From positions 127,497,817-127,558,816 of the forward strand of contig CM043958.1 of assembly GCA_014529385.2 (NCBI GenBank): a stretch of 61,000 bases of DNA, in the 5' to 3' direction. The position numbers and the translations under genes were made by a program. The notes below the pieces were generated by a model. It saw only the letters and a list, made by a program, of their open reading frames with translations, did no database searches and was not told the DNA's origin. The stretch comes from Adiantum capillus-veneris (lineage: Eukaryota; Streptophyta; Polypodiopsida; Polypodiales; Pteridaceae). Shown in pieces: positions 10,084 through 21,466 of this stretch; the first letter of the stretch is position 1, and each line of letters opens with the position of its first letter.

Positions 10084-10092
10084 CTATAAATA
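10084..10092 (+). promoter_or_regulatory. TATA box of the element C LTR
   Basis: CTATAAATA lies 281 bases into the LTR, ahead of a GAGAGAGATAC leader like the one after the TATA boxes of element B. Transcription would start near 10115, about 1.7 kb before the MAPKRTR start codon. Confidence 0.55.
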
Positions 10093-10599
10093 CACTCCCG
10101 AGGCTTCTCATTCTAAAACAGATTCGGAATCTTGGCCAAAAATCTCTTGTGCGAGAGAGATACCTCACAGAAATCACTAAGAGAGCAAAATCTAAGTGAT
10201 TAAGCGAGGTAATTATGCTAATCTCAATTAATTAATAATTTATATATACTTTTCAATTAAACTATTATTGAAAAATATTAGACCATTCTCTATTATTAAT
10301 CACTATATTATACATTATTAAGCTTTTGATTACTTAATCTTAATTAAGATTACTAATCTACTTAATTATTAATCTTAAAATTTTGGTCTTAATCAAAATG
10401 AAAATTAGATTAACCAAGATTAATTAACTCTAAGATAATTATTACAGCTTAATTATATTATTAAAAGGCTAGAAAAATTATATCATAGTTTTTTGATCAA
10501 TTTATGTAATTAATTAAGCAAAAATTAGCTATTTTGACTTATAAAACTAATGAAAAACTTAGTAAACCAACTTAACAAATCACAAGATAATTATGAAAG

Positions 10600-11480
10600 T
10601 TAGAAAACATTATTGAGAGCATGTGATAGCTATATCATTAACAGAAAATTAGTTTAGCTATTTAATTAAGCTAAAATTGATTGATTTTAGCTGTAAATTA
10701 AAGGGGAAAATAAGTTAACTAACTTGGATAATAAAACATCATTATCTAGCTATCACAATTATCTTATTAGCAAAAAATTATTTTAGCTACTTAATTAAAA
10801 TAAAATTGAATGATTTTAGCTATAAATTAAAGAGAAATTAGTTAACTAACTTGGATACTTACAAGGTAATTATTAGAGTTAGGAAACACCATTAGCTAGT
10901 TATGATAATTATCTCATTAACAAGAAATTAGTTTAGCTATTCAGTAACGCCAACATTGATTGATGCTAGTTATAAATTAAATGGAAAAATTGACTCACTA
11001 GCTTAGATAATTATAAGGTAATTATTGGAGTTGATTAAAATCTTTAGAAAGCCTAAAAAATTAGATCATGACCAAAAAATGAGTTTATCTATTTACTTAA
11101 GTAAACTCTCTACTTTTAGCTATAAATTAACAGGAGAAATTAACTAATTAACTTAGATAACTATGGAGTAATGATGAGACTTTGTAAATATCTCTGTAAG
11201 TTGAGATAATTAGCTCATGAATATAAAATTAGTTTAAATATTTAATTAAGCTATAATTATCTAATTTTAACTATATACTAAAAGAAAACAATAGTTAATT
11301 AGCCTAGATGATCACATGGTAATTATTAGAGCTAAAAAATATCATTAGCAAAGCCAAGATCATCATACCAAAATTAGTTAATTAATTTAAGTAATTAGTC
11401 TAGCTCAAAAAACCTAACTTTGGTCAAAAATTAGATAGGATAAATAGTAAATTCATTTAAATGTCTTTTAAAAAATTGCT
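10600..11480 (+). repeat. AT-rich tandem array in the C LTR, about six units of 140-152 bp
   Basis: A TTTAGCTA-type landmark recurs at 10653, 10792, 10932, 11084 and 11233, with a further degenerate unit near 11380. The unit also carries 'AACTAACTTGGATAA' and 'GGTAATTATTAGAGTTA'. It is the counterpart of the ~152-bp arrays in the B LTRs. It lies in the transcribed leader between promoter and coding exon and could be part of an AT-rich intron. Confidence 0.65.
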
Positions 11481-11845
11481 AGAGGTGTAAAATACAGTTT
11501 TATAAAGTTGAGATAATTATATCTCTAAGAGATAATCACTGTAATAAATATGGAGTTAAGAATAAGTCAACTTTTAGATTAGAATATAACGGAAAAATTA
11601 TGAAAAAGGTTTAGATATTTATAAGAAAATTAGGGGAGCGTAGAAAAACCTTAAGGAAGCTAAGATAAAATTATCTTACCTATATAAACAAATAAGAAAT
11701 TACTAGGTCTAGAAATTACCATTTATGACTACAAACTTAACCTTAGTTGGGGTGAAAATAGAAATTAAATTCAATACAAAGGTAAAGTCAAGTTTTTGAC
11801 GTTTGACCAAATAATTAGATGTCCTTCTTATAAGGATAAAATTTT

Positions 11846-11990
11846 ATGGCTCCAAAGAGGACACGAGCAAACACCCATACTGATGAAGAAGATAATGTTC
11901 CAAAGAGAACCAGGGGTTGTTATGACCATGAGGCAGGACCTAGAGGCCCACGAACAAGATTGTCTGAGTCTCAAAGATCCACAGTCCCAG
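11846..11990 (+). CDS. LTR-borne 5' exon of gag (MAPKRTR exon), element C copy
   Basis: An open frame starting at ATG 11846 gives MAPKRTRANTHTDEEDNV followed by a second basic KRTR cluster and a DHEAGP block. It corresponds to MAPKRTRENPLTEEENV...DHEPGP in the right LTR of element B. Several codons of the shared KRTR differ only at silent positions (AGG ACA CGA against AGA ACC AGG), which points to past protein-level constraint. It ends at CAG|GTGGGT (11990/11991), a plant-like 5' splice site at the same place as in both B LTRs. Its length (145 nt) is out of phase with the 162-nt B copy, so this copy probably carries a small frameshift. The two basic clusters resemble a nuclear-localisation signal; that is inference. 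Confidence 0.55.
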
Positions 11991-12139
11991 GTGGGTGTTC
12001 ATTAAATTTTAGTTTTAAGAAATTCAAATTATTGTAAGGAATAACATTGCATACTTTAAAGAGTGGGTAAGGATTTAGAAAATGATAAAATTGACTTCAA
12101 AACGAAAGGCATCTTCCAAAAAACCAATGTACACTTTTT

Positions 12140-13133
12140 TGTAGAGTAGGAAAGAATTGTTTGGGTTAAGGCTGATTGATTTAGGAAAGATATGATTGAT
12201 CATTATTAAGATAGCTTGTCTCAAGACACCTCCAACTCCTTGGTAAATTTTGATGAATAAGGATGGCTATAAGGCCACTGATAAGTCGTTTACCCCCATG
12301 AACAATGAGTTTCTACTCCATGTCATGTCTTGATATTTTCTACATAAGTTAAGATACCCTTTTTTATCCTAGGGGAGTCAACCGGTTGTATGGGCAACTG
12401 GTTTGGTGTATGGGAACCCCGAACTTTGGGTGATGGGTTTCCACACGGATTATGAATAAGGAATGGGTGTCGTTTTTCACCTTTAGGTGGTCTTGAGACA
12501 AGAAGAGTATTGGTCATGGTTATTATGGTCAATGTTTTTGATTGACACTACCCTGTCTTAAGTTTAAAGATATCTATTTGCTAAAATATTGTTTATAATA
12601 TTGATTTTTAGGGCTTGTTTGAATGAAATATTGTACGGAAAAGTTAAAAAAGAAAACATTATTTTAAATGTTAAAACATTGTGATGGTAATTAGAAACCA
12701 AAATAATCTTGTGTGAGTGCGAGGTGGTAAGTGGGGATTGACTAAGGTTGTCAATCATGGACGGATGGACTTGATTAGTTAACTATCCATCTCCGTGCAC
12801 TAAAAACGTTAAAAGACTTCTTCATTGGAAGAGGAGTCCACAACGGTTGTGCCCTCACTCATTTAGGGGGGGAAAAGGGTTGGTTGAGGATACCTTAGCC
12901 CAATTTTTGAAAGTTACAGGGCCAAAAAAGTTTTGGACTTTTCTAGGATTTTGTCCCATTTTTGTTGTGAGACAGGATTATGTCTTCTTCTAGAGCTATA
13001 GAACCAAGCCATTGTCAATGGTAAAGGTCTATTTCCTGGACCTTTCTTACTTAGAGTCTTTGATTTTTTATAGGCATAGAGACCTGTCAAGGACCCCATC
13101 ACCACTTGGTGTCGGCGGATGGTGGACCTCACA
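12140..13133 (+). other. 3' part of the C LTR, downstream of the splice donor
   Basis: Matches the B LTRs block by block in reverse orientation: 'TTGTCTCAAGACACC' (12220), the GTTTCC/ACCGG-type block (12370-12440), 'GTCTTGAGACAAG' (12491), the 'GTGGGGATTGACTAAGGTTGTCAATCATGG' region (12730-12760), and 'CAACGGTTGTGCCCTCAC'. No independent frame is convincing. Confidence 0.6.
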
Positions 13134-13135
13134 CT

Positions 13136-13147
13136 TGGTATCAGAGC
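13136..13147 (+). other. Primer-binding site, initiator tRNA-Met (element C)
   Basis: TGGTATCAGAGC is complementary to the 3' end of plant initiator tRNA-Met, the most common plant LTR-retrotransposon primer. It starts two bases after the LTR end. Confidence 0.9.
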
Positions 13148-13269
13148 ATATGCTAATCGAGATTCTAAACCTAGTAAAAGTGTAAGGTTGTAGGTTGAAA
13201 TAAGTGATTTTTAATAGATTCAATTAAAGAGATATTTAATTGAAAAGAGAGAGAAATAAAGAGAGAGAA

Positions 13270-13422
13270 TTATCCCCGTCTTTGCAGGAAAATTTCCATC
13301 AAGCTTATCGTAAATTCAGGGATTTCAACATTAGGTTTATGAGGGCATGCCTATCTCGACGCTATTCAATGCAAAAAAGCATGAGTGCTCCCACTTGGGA
13401 GGATCAGGTGGTCAAGATCTAG
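13270..13422 (+). pseudogene. Candidate splice acceptor and second gag exon of element C
   Basis: TTATCCCCGTCTTTGCAG (13270-13287) is a good plant 3' splice site about 1.3 kb downstream of the LTR donor. The following frame from 13288 reads ENFHQAYRKFRDFNIRF and stays open to 13422. Its phase fits an upstream exon ending on a whole codon, as the B copy does. This is a predicted structure; no transcript evidence is available here. Confidence 0.35.
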
Positions 13423-13983
13423 TGGGGTTTCTCCATTGATGCAAGAAAGTTAGAAGGTTTAGCACTAAATATGAAGAGACTCAAGTGGAAGGACGTTCTT
13501 CAAGTGATTGAAGTATATTTTTTCATTGGGATAGGGAACCTTTGTAGTAGATGGTGTCCAAGTATCATAGAATCAATGGGTGTTTGATCAGGTGCCTAAA
13601 GTAATCTATCCAGGTAGAATTAGGCCCATAGGTGTAGGCCCTAGTTTTTGAGGACCAAAAGATGTTGTATATATTGATCCTATATCTGATCCACCCAAAG
13701 TTCACAAAATTCTAGTATAGGATTGTCTTCACCCTTGAACATAATAGGATCTTTATGGATTATATTAGCTCTTGTACTTACTATGCTTCTCATGGGTATG
13801 CTATAAGTAGCTTTGTTTATGGTTTGGCTATTGTCTTCATCTAGTATGTAAATTTTTTGAGTATGAGATAATTTGAAAGCATAAGAAAAATAGATTTTTA
13901 TTTAGTACTAAATTCCACTAATTCAAACTAGATTCCACTAATTCAATCCCAAGGTAGTACTCACGTGAATAGCCTTTACATTT
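13423..13983 (+). other. Decayed gag N-terminal region of element C
   Basis: No open frame survives. It lies between the candidate second exon and the conserved gag core and is assumed to be eroded gag or its linker. Nothing else is recognised. Confidence 0.35.
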
Positions 13984-14498
13984 ACTCAAGAGAAAAAAAT
14001 ACTACTAAAGCAAGTCCAACTCCCTACCTTCAAGGGAGAGGGACCCACAGCATGGTTAGATGCTATAGATGACTATTTCAAAGCTGAGGAAATCGCTCAA
14101 GAAAACCAAGCAATGCTAGATATGTTCCGCCTCAATGGAGATGCCAAATTGTGGTGGAAGCAACACTGCCGGGATAATCCCATCAATAATCTAACTTGGG
14201 AGAAGATGAAGCAGGCCATCAAAGAACGTGATCTCCCTCTTGCACATCAAGCTATTAAGATTAATGAATTCTTTGGTCTACACCAGCTAGAACTTTCACT
14301 GGAGGAGTATTACACCAAAATTCTGTCTTTACGATGCTGTGCTCCCCATATGACCATGGAGTAGCAAATTGCTCATTTTTTTCAAGGCCTCAACAAACCT
14401 CTTAGTACACTTCCCAAAGCCATGAGACCTATATCAATTGAGGATGCCCTTCTCAGGAACAAGCATCTTGCAGTTGAAGAAACCAACCCTATCAGGAA
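13984..14498 (+). pseudogene. Ty3/Gypsy gag core, element C
   Basis: The frame from 13984 reads TQEKKILLKQVQLPTFKGEG, then AWLDAIDDYF, MFRLNGDAKLWWKQHCRDNP, MKQAIKERDLP and LEEYYTKI. This is the Retrotrans_gag (capsid) domain. Element B carries the same order on its minus strand at 54.4-55.0 kb. A stop at 14362 breaks the frame, after which the IAHFFQGLNKPLST and MRPISIEDALLR blocks continue in frame. A 247-bp MITE then interrupts the gene. Confidence 0.85.
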
Positions 14499-14745
14499 CC
14501 CGGGGGGTTCACCTTACATAGTATGTAACCTATCCGTGAGTTCAACAGAAGGGTATTTAAATCCCTTAAAACTTACATAAATAAATTTACAAAAGGATAT
14601 GTTTTTTACAAAGTTCAAAAAATTTACAAAATTTAAAAGAAAAGGGTTCACTATATCTCCTCGAAAATTCCCAAGAATAGGGATTTTAGAAAAAGGGCAT
14701 GAACGTACGTGATATAGTGGTATTAAATATAGTGAACCCCCCTCG
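14499..14745. mobile_element. hAT-like MITE inserted in gag of element C
   Basis: A 247-bp insert flanked by the perfect 8-bp direct repeat ATCAGGAA (14491-14498 and 14746-14753), the target-duplication length of hAT elements. Its ends are inverted: CCCGGGGGGTTCAC on the left against CGAGGGGGGTTCAC read from the right. The interior is AT-rich and non-coding. Gag similarity stops at the left repeat and resumes after the right one. Confidence 0.85.
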
Positions 14746-14753
14746 ATCAGGAA

Positions 14754-15120
14754 TTATAATGGTTTTAACAACTTTAAGGGAAGATCTAGGGAAACCTTCA
14801 ACCAAGGACATCAACAACGTGGGATAGTGGTCGCAGTATACTTAAAGTAGACCTTTCCCAATGTTAGGTGCTATGGATGCAATCAGGTGGGACACTATAG
14901 AAATAAATGTCCCAAAGAGAGAAATAAATGGGACAGTACTAGAGCCATTCCCCAAACTCAAGGAGACAATCCAAGAGGAGGTAGAAATGGAGGATGAGGT
15001 AGAGCAAGAGCAAGAGAAGCCAAAGCTTATGCAAACATGGGAGAACCAACTTTAATGAATGAGGAAGATGAGAGAGCCACCCGCTTGGCCACAATTAGAA
15101 ATCCTAGAGCTCAGCAAAAA
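14754..15120 (+). pseudogene. Gag C-terminus with CCHC zinc knuckle, element C
   Basis: After the MITE the gag tail resumes. At about 14868-14915 it reads RCYGCNQVGHYRNKCP, a CX2CX4HX4C zinc knuckle with all four ligands, which would bind the element RNA in the capsid. A Gly/Arg/Glu-rich linker and NEEDERATRLATIRNP follow, matching the gag-protease linker of element B. Stops occur near 14848 and 15121. Confidence 0.8.
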
Positions 15121-15299
15121 TAGGCAATTTTGTAAGCCACTATAAACCGATAATATAACACTTCAAGTTACTTATATATTATAATGGTATACATTATTTT
15201 CTTTCCCAAATTACTTAAGGAACTTAAAGTTAAGTTAGCGATAAATCAAGAAATTAAGGGTAGATCTAGGAAATGAGAAAGACGTTCTCAATAAGAAGG
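15121..15299 (+). pseudogene. Eroded aspartic protease start of element C
   Basis: Around 15180-15280 the text still aligns with the B protease (GSTHSFLSPKCLRKLKL region), including a recognisable PKLLKELKVKL block. The catalytic D-T-G triad is lost. This is the last part of element C that can be identified; reverse transcriptase and integrase are absent. Confidence 0.45.
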
Positions 15300-15917
15300 A
15301 AAAATTTGAATCTTAGGAATGGGATGTCATCCAAAAACCAACTCACATTCCGTGTGCATAAGATAGCCTTCCTTGAAAAATGACATAGATATGGAAGTAT
15401 TAATGCACAAGACTAATAGGAAGCCAAAAGAACTCTTGGTATGATACCTCTTAAAACCCTTTACATATTGTGGTCAACCAGGTTAGAGCACAGAGGGGGT
15501 ACCTCTGGTACAATGGTGGAAGCTTGTGCTGAACGCAGATTGCTCAGAATGGCAAGAACACATCAAGTGCCTTTAGATTGGCAAAGATGGAATACATAAC
15601 ACTTGTCGAACGCTAACTGCTCTGAATGGTTAGTTAGATCGAGCACATTCATGTTAACAAAGAGGATACAGATCTTTTATGGAATGGATTTAACGTGGTT
15701 TTTGAGCGAATACAACTGGTTTGTAAAGGTTTTTAAGAAGGGCTCAATACTGAGAGTTTCTTGGGAAAAATTGAGCAGCAAGGAATTAGTAATACTAAAG
15801 TAAGGAACTATGGAATCTCCAACCAGATTGCATCCTTGAAACTAGAGAGAGAACTCTTAGAAATAGAGTAATCAGGAACACTTGGTAAAATGTAAAAGAT
15901 GCCACTTGAGAATATGA
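15300..15917. other. Unassigned spacer between elements C and D
   Basis: No known domain. A short internal near-repeat is visible (around 15522-15556 and 15604-15636, both containing GAACGC...TGCTC...GAATGG). Frames are short and unlike any family I recognise. Confidence 0.35.
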
Positions 15918-16125
15918 TGTTAGGGTAAAGGCGCTATGCCTTTTTCCCAGGCCGAACGTCCGGTGTCCATTGATCGCCCATCCACCATGTGTACATGCCC
16001 TTATTCATTATACATATATGAATAAGAAGCACCTCACTCACTACTTCATGAGAGGTTGCTCCACCCACACCCTTGTGCTTATCTCCTTCCCTGCATGCAT
16101 GCATCCATGTACACATGCACTCACA
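15918..16125 (+). mobile_element. Element D: short Copia-type LTR
   Basis: TGTTAGGGTAAAGG at the left and ACTCACA at the right give TG...CA ends over 208 bp, followed after two bases by a tRNA-Met primer-binding site. A TATA-like ATACATATATGAATA lies at 16008-16022. The left end is less certain than the right because no second LTR lies in the window. Confidence 0.6.
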
Positions 16126-16127
16126 AG

Positions 16128-16139
16128 TGGTATCAGAGC
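16128..16139 (+). other. Primer-binding site, initiator tRNA-Met (element D)
   Basis: TGGTATCAGAGC, followed by AACAACGATG, is the usual start of a plant Copia interior. Confidence 0.85.
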
Positions 16140-16697
16140 AACAACGATGATTGACATGCACAACAGCTTCCTGATGAGATACAAAATCACTATGGTAGCT
16201 TGAGCTTGGCGGCAGCAGATTTGACATGGATTGGGGTTTGATTGGAGGAGATTGGTGGATCTCAGATTTTGACGGTTTCCACCGCATGTGAAACCCCTCT
16301 TGGAGAAGAGGGCATCTCAAGAGCCTCGGAGGAATCTCGGTAGGAATTGAATTTGTAGAGAACAGAGAAAAGCTTTGGAGAGCAGGTTATCAGAAAACCA
16401 ATGAGGGCTAAAGAGAAGCAAAATTGAGCATACCTTGGGTCGGGCACTAAACTTGGCAGGTGAAAGCTAGACAGAGATTGTGATAAGGAAAGCTTGTAGA
16501 GCATGGAATTTTTCAAAAGTTCAAATTGTCAAGTGCTTGGAGCATTGTGAGTACGCAATTGGGGCAGCTTGGTGAAATCCTGCAGCCAAATCGGTTGAGC
16601 AGCTCTTGATAGCAATTCAATAGCAACGTATAGAGCCGAGCAGGTACTTGAAAGGCATCAAATAAGCATGGCTCGATAGTAAATTAAAAGCTTGAGT

Positions 16698-16716
16698 GGG
16701 GGGGGGGGGGGGGGGG
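16698..16716. repeat. Poly(G) run, 19 bases
   Basis: Uninterrupted G19 followed by AGAGGGG. Homopolymer length may be unreliable in an assembly. Confidence 0.9.
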
Positions 16717-16811
16717 AGAGGGGACCAAGAAGGGAGCTCCTATGAAGTTGAAAGGTTGAGCAAGGGGTGTTGAGCTTTGGAATCTTCCAAAGCAAGAAAG
16801 TGTTGTGTGGC

Positions 16812-16814
<3 letters not shown>

Positions 16815-16890
<76 letters not shown>
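16815..16890. repeat. (AC)38 microsatellite
   Basis: 76 bases of uninterrupted AC. Long open frames across it (His-Thr or Cys-Val repeats) are artefacts of the repeat. Confidence 0.97.
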
Positions 16891-16893
<3 letters not shown>

Positions 16894-17150
16894 TTGGCTT
16901 TTGAAGGTAGCACTACAAAAGCAATTCAGCATCTTGAACACTTGCGAATTGTGTGAGAAGCTTGGTATGAAAGCTTGTGTGTGTGTGTGTGTGCGTGTGT
17001 GTGTATACACACATACACACACACAGCAGCTTGGGGGAGCAGAAGAGATCAATACAGCTCGTCAGGCTCGTCCTTTCCCTGCAGCTCTTTGATTTGCTGG
17101 GCTTGTGAGTGCCACCAACAGTAAATTAAAGTTTTTTTTTATAAAAATTA

Positions 17151-17194
17151 CCTTCACACACTTTTGTGTGAAGGGCTTGCTCCCACGGGAGCCC
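17151..17194. other. Two adjacent hairpins
   Basis: CCTTCACAC (17151-17159) pairs perfectly with GTGTGAAGG (17166-17174) around a 6-base loop. It is followed by a second foldable block, GGGCTTGCTCCCACGGGAGC, at 17173-17192. A function, such as an element terminus, cannot be assigned. Confidence 0.4.
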
Positions 17195-17268
17195 TCAACA
17201 CCCCGATAGCCCCAACTATCGACACTTTAACTCTGCTCTCGCACACCCCGACGAAGCTTGAGAAAAAT

Positions 17269-17270
<2 letters not shown>

Positions 17271-17353
<83 letters not shown>
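17271..17353. repeat. (GA)42 microsatellite
   Basis: 83 bases of perfect GA. Confidence 0.97.
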
Positions 17354-17355
<2 letters not shown>

Positions 17356-17907
17356 AGTGAAACTGCGAACGAGTGTAAGAGAAAGATAGCAAGCAAGTGA
17401 GAGAAATATGACCGAGTGAGAGGTAGAGAAAGAGTCCTTTTTTACGTGCACTAGTGCACACAGGCGCACATGCGTGTGTAGGTATGAGCGAGTAAGCTTG
17501 GACATCACCCAAATTTGGCCCGATTTCATTGACCTTCTCTATCATTTTTCTTCTACTTGTTGGCATCAATTTTTGACACTAATTCGATAATTTTCTCGGC
17601 ATTCCTCCTCTACAGCTTCGAGCACCGGCTATTGGCTTCAGTTTACAACACTGATTTAGCAAGTCGGCTTTAACGTTCTTCTTGACGTTTTGCATTGGCT
17701 CGGCATTGGCCTCGAGCATTCACGGCTTGGCTTCGGCGATACTCTTTACAACTCGGCATCCATGTATCAACACCGGTTTTGAGCATTGATGGCATGGTGC
17801 ATCGATTTTGACATCGAGATCATGTGGCTATTCGGCTAGCGCACTTCCGCCCGGCGGTGGAAGATGGCATTGACGACGATTTTTTGACCTCGACACAGCA
17901 GGAGACC

Positions 17908-18052
<145 letters not shown>

Positions 18053-19068
18053 ATCTCTCCTCTAGCGCCCATTCATAGCGGATTTGGCTCTGACGTACTC
18101 TCCACGACATTCCGACTTTGCCAGCTTCCCAATTTTTTGACTTCAATGGCACATACCGACAAATACGTCTCTGACGGACGATTCCAAAGCGGATTTTCCT
18201 GGAGTGCACTTGGCTCTTGGACGGAGTTTCTGATTGATGTGTTTAACGACCAATGAGTTAGTGTTTGGCAATTATTCAGAGCGGTTTTTCTCACAGGTTG
18301 CACAATGCATTTCAAAGAGCTTTTTTTGCACAGTTCAGGCTCATGTGGATACATCTTGAGCTTGGTATAGCTCACAGGTAGTAGGTTTACATGTTTATAA
18401 GGTGTTTTTTGGACAAGTACACGTACATAGATCCACTCGATTAGGAGTGAGCTATTTTTCCAGGTTTTTGGTAGTGTATATGTATGCCATTTGTGGATTT
18501 TTATACTGAGACTATGAATGTCTATTTTCATGCGTATTTGGTGAGATTTTTTGAGTTTTTTCTCAATTTTCACGGAAAACTCCACCGACTTTTTCCCAGA
18601 TTCTTGCCATGGTTTATGCGTATTTGCAATTTACTCTTTGATGGTATAGTGGTTGATATATTCTTACTTTGACAATGATCGAGTGTTTACTTTCACTTTG
18701 ATAGGTTTTGTTAGCTTGGTGTTCTTGTACCCACTCTCGCAGGAGTGAGGATTATGTATGCTTGTGTGGCTACAGACTTTGCTAGTCACAGGTTTCACAG
18801 GTTTTTGTAGATTTTTGCAAGCTATTTCTCTTGTGGGATGCATTTTGAGCTAGTTTTCTCTCTGCTTGCGTATATGGTTATGTGCTTTACACTCAGTTGA
18901 GCAGTTTGTCTCAGTTTATGCTTGCAGTAATAGCAGATTGTGGATTTATTTTATGCATATGTGAGCATCAGTTTTGATGTGATTGGTCATGGTTTTCATA
19001 ATTGTGTAGTGGTCAAGTAATCTCCCACTTTGTTGTCATTTTGGCATTCACTTATGGTAGCATACATG

Positions 19069-19160
19069 TGTGACAATGAGAGACAACGGTCTCATTCTTT
19101 CCGATATGTACGATGTTGGCATTGTGGTCACACAGGCCACATTAGGTGCGGTTGATTCAC
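19069..19160 (+). pseudogene. Copia gag zinc knuckle, damaged (element D)
   Basis: The frame reads RYVRCWHCGHTGHIRCG, a CCHC knuckle whose last spacing is two residues short (CX2CX4HX2C instead of HX4C). It stops at 19161. In Copia polyproteins the knuckle lies just before the protease, and the protease follows here. Confidence 0.7.
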
Positions 19161-19512
19161 GTGTATGAGACAACAACAAAGATCTATAAATGGTGCACAT
19201 GAGGTTTTGACACATGCTAGAGCAGTGTCTGAATATTCCAATGACGATGATGTCACATTTGCCTTTAGCATTCCTCTTGATAACATGTCTTTGAGCAGTG
19301 ATACCTCTCAACGTTGGTTACTAGATAAGGATGCAATTTTCCATGTCACACCGCATCCTGACTGGTTTAGCACCTTCTCTAGTGGGAGTTTTGGTTGTCT
19401 ACACTTGGCCAATGGTTTGGCATTTGACATAGAGGGTGCAGGAGACATTTGTTTGTATTTTCCAGTGGTGCATCATACACACTACGGCATGTGCGCTATG
19501 TTTCCCAGCTGA
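19161..19512 (+). pseudogene. Copia protease region (element D)
   Basis: The frame includes RWLLDKDAIFHVTPH, where Copia proteases have W-x-L-D-S-G-A-x-x-H. The catalytic Ser-Gly has become Lys-Asp, so the enzyme would be dead. FSSGSFGCLHLANG and FDIEGAGDICL follow, the typical strand after the active site. It ends at 19512 in a stop after a frame slip. Confidence 0.85.
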
Positions 19513-20050
19513 GACAAAGCTTGATCTCAGTGAGACAGTTAGCAGACTTTGGTTGTCTGATAGTGCTTAGAGATAAGTTTTTCTAGATGCATTATGGTTC
19601 ATTAGTGATTGCCAAAGGAGCCCACAATGGCTTGGTATATCCTATGCATGTGTTTGAGATTCTAGATGGCATAGTCTTGGTTTTATTGTTTGGCATGCTT
19701 TGAGCAAGAGACAAGACGTGTCTCTTTCGTAGGTGATCTCCACCATGCTCATGAGACAGAGCATTTAACTATGTAGGACGTGCCAATATACTCTGTAGAG
19801 ACAGAGATAGAGTGGTAGTGCTCTAGTGAGACACAACAGGTGTTTTTAGACTTTGTGCAGGCAAAGGTAGAGCAGGTATTTTCCCTAGAGACACAGATAG
19901 AGATGGTAGACATGGATTTCTTTGATATGCTCATGTTAGAGGCTAATGACTTGGTGCCAAGATGCACAATTTTGCCTATGGATGATAGGAATGTAGTTTT
20001 CCCAGTGTCGATGTTAACACATCCATACGCGATGGGTAGGTCTATGTTGC
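19470..20050 (+). pseudogene. Copia GAG-pre-integrase region and following remnant (element D)
   Basis: After a frame change the sequence keeps LRHVRYVSQLRQSLISVRQL and an MHYGSLVIAKGAHNG block, the pre-integrase segment of Copia polyproteins. A further open piece at 19840-20040 (DFVQAKVEQVFSLETQIEM) continues in the same orientation but is not a domain I recognise. The element ends in (GT)n; integrase, reverse transcriptase and RNase H are missing. Confidence 0.6.
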
Positions 20051-20055
20051 ATGTG

Positions 20056-20056
<1 letters not shown>

Positions 20057-20107
<51 letters not shown>
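20057..20107. repeat. (GT)n microsatellite
   Basis: About 25 GT units at the right limit of recognisable element D sequence. Confidence 0.95.
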
Positions 20108-20108
<1 letters not shown>

Positions 20109-20897
20109 CATTACTTAAAACAAGGTGAAGAGTCATGAAGACCTATTAAGATCATACCCATCATCAAGGGGGGATGAGAGTTATGGGGAGTGGGTATGAA
20201 TGAGTGCTTACAATCACATGTCAAATTTTTTATTTTAATATAAGTTTTTATTGTCCATTAATCACAAATGGTTTATATATTGTAGAGGGACCTCCTTAAC
20301 AACCAATTCTAAGGCTCACATTGGCATTTCTAAAACAAAATAAAATGAAAAGGAAGTAAAATCAATAAAGGGACCCATTGCCAAATTAAAACCAAAAAAA
20401 AAAAAAGTTTCCTAGTCTAATAGGCATAACATATAAAAAATTTGATAATTCTCACATTTTATGAAAAACAATAAAGTCAAAAAGATACATTAAAAATTTA
20501 AACAAAAGAACATTTTAATGTTTTTTATAAGAAAAGATAGATTTAATGAGCATTGAAAATAATAAAACAATTTAGTGAGATGAAATGTTTTGAAGTCCTT
20601 AAATGAAAGGACCCTTTATCAATTCCTCACATCATGGGATTAAACTCACTCTTTCTACTCTGATTAGATCGAATCCAAGTGAGGCCAGAGATAAAGTGGG
20701 CGTTCATGTTGATGAAGTAGCTATTAAAATCCATTGAGTTGCTACAGTGAGAAGTGGGCAGCGATGCTGCTCACGTTGACACGTGCCTTGGGGGACATAA
20801 CATAACTGAGGGCGACATCGGAGTCAGGATGTAGCAAATGTACAGCTGTGGAGCTCACGTTTGATTATTGAGATATGCCAGTCAACACCATGCTGCA

Positions 20898-20900
<3 letters not shown>
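20108..20900. other. No feature recognised
   Basis: AT-rich to about 20600, then mixed composition. No domain, terminus or repeat partner seen. Confidence 0.4.

Positions 20901-20950
<50 letters not shown>
20901..20950. repeat. (GA)25 microsatellite
   Basis: 50 bases of perfect GA. Confidence 0.97.
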
Positions 20951-20953
<3 letters not shown>

Positions 20954-21434
20954 CATAGGGCACTGTCAGCATGCACAAACGTCTGCCAGAGCATGCATTG
21001 AATCCATTGACTATGTTTTGTAGCTACATCACCATAGAGTGTTTCAAACGATTTCTTGGTGAGGGTGCAACAGGGGTTGATGACTTGAAATCTATGGTTC
21101 CTCCTCATTCAAGTCCTCCAGAAGAAGTGGACTATTGGTTGAAGTTGGGGAGGTGAGGGTAGCCTCAGACATGTCATTCAGAAGATGTTTTCTGTTTTGT
21201 CGCACCAACGGGTGGTTACATAGTTTGTGACCATGCCCATCCATGAACCTTCTCATTAGGCTGAGCACGTTCTTCAATCATTCCCTACAATTTTTGTTAT
21301 CTCCCTCCACAATTGTCAATCATTCCCTGGCGACGGGGCCGATGTTGGGTTTGACCATGTAGCAATAGTCACACTTACAAACCCAAGCGAGATGTAGGAC
21401 AATTGTTCCTGTTGCACACAAGCATGTGACGAAT

Positions 21435-21466
<32 letters not shown>

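Larger units (their letters stand above)
9803..13133 (+). mobile_element. Element C: 5' LTR (3.3 kb) of a Ty3/Gypsy element
   Basis: Begins TGTAAGGTTTCC and ends GGACCTCACA, followed two bases later by a tRNA-Met primer-binding site. The LTRs of element B, read on the minus strand, have the same ends (TGTAAGGTTTCC ... ACCTTACA). They also share the TATA box, AT-rich tandem array, MAPKRTR frame and a 3' part with matching blocks (12160-12900). It is shorter than the B LTRs (4.3 kb), mainly because of a smaller array. No 3' LTR partner lies in the window; the element breaks off after its protease region. Confidence 0.85.

Noticed and set aside
13136-13147. Possible tRNA gene fragment
   Set aside because: It is a 12-base primer-binding site at an LTR end; no cloverleaf surrounds it. 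The same holds at 16128 and 40246.
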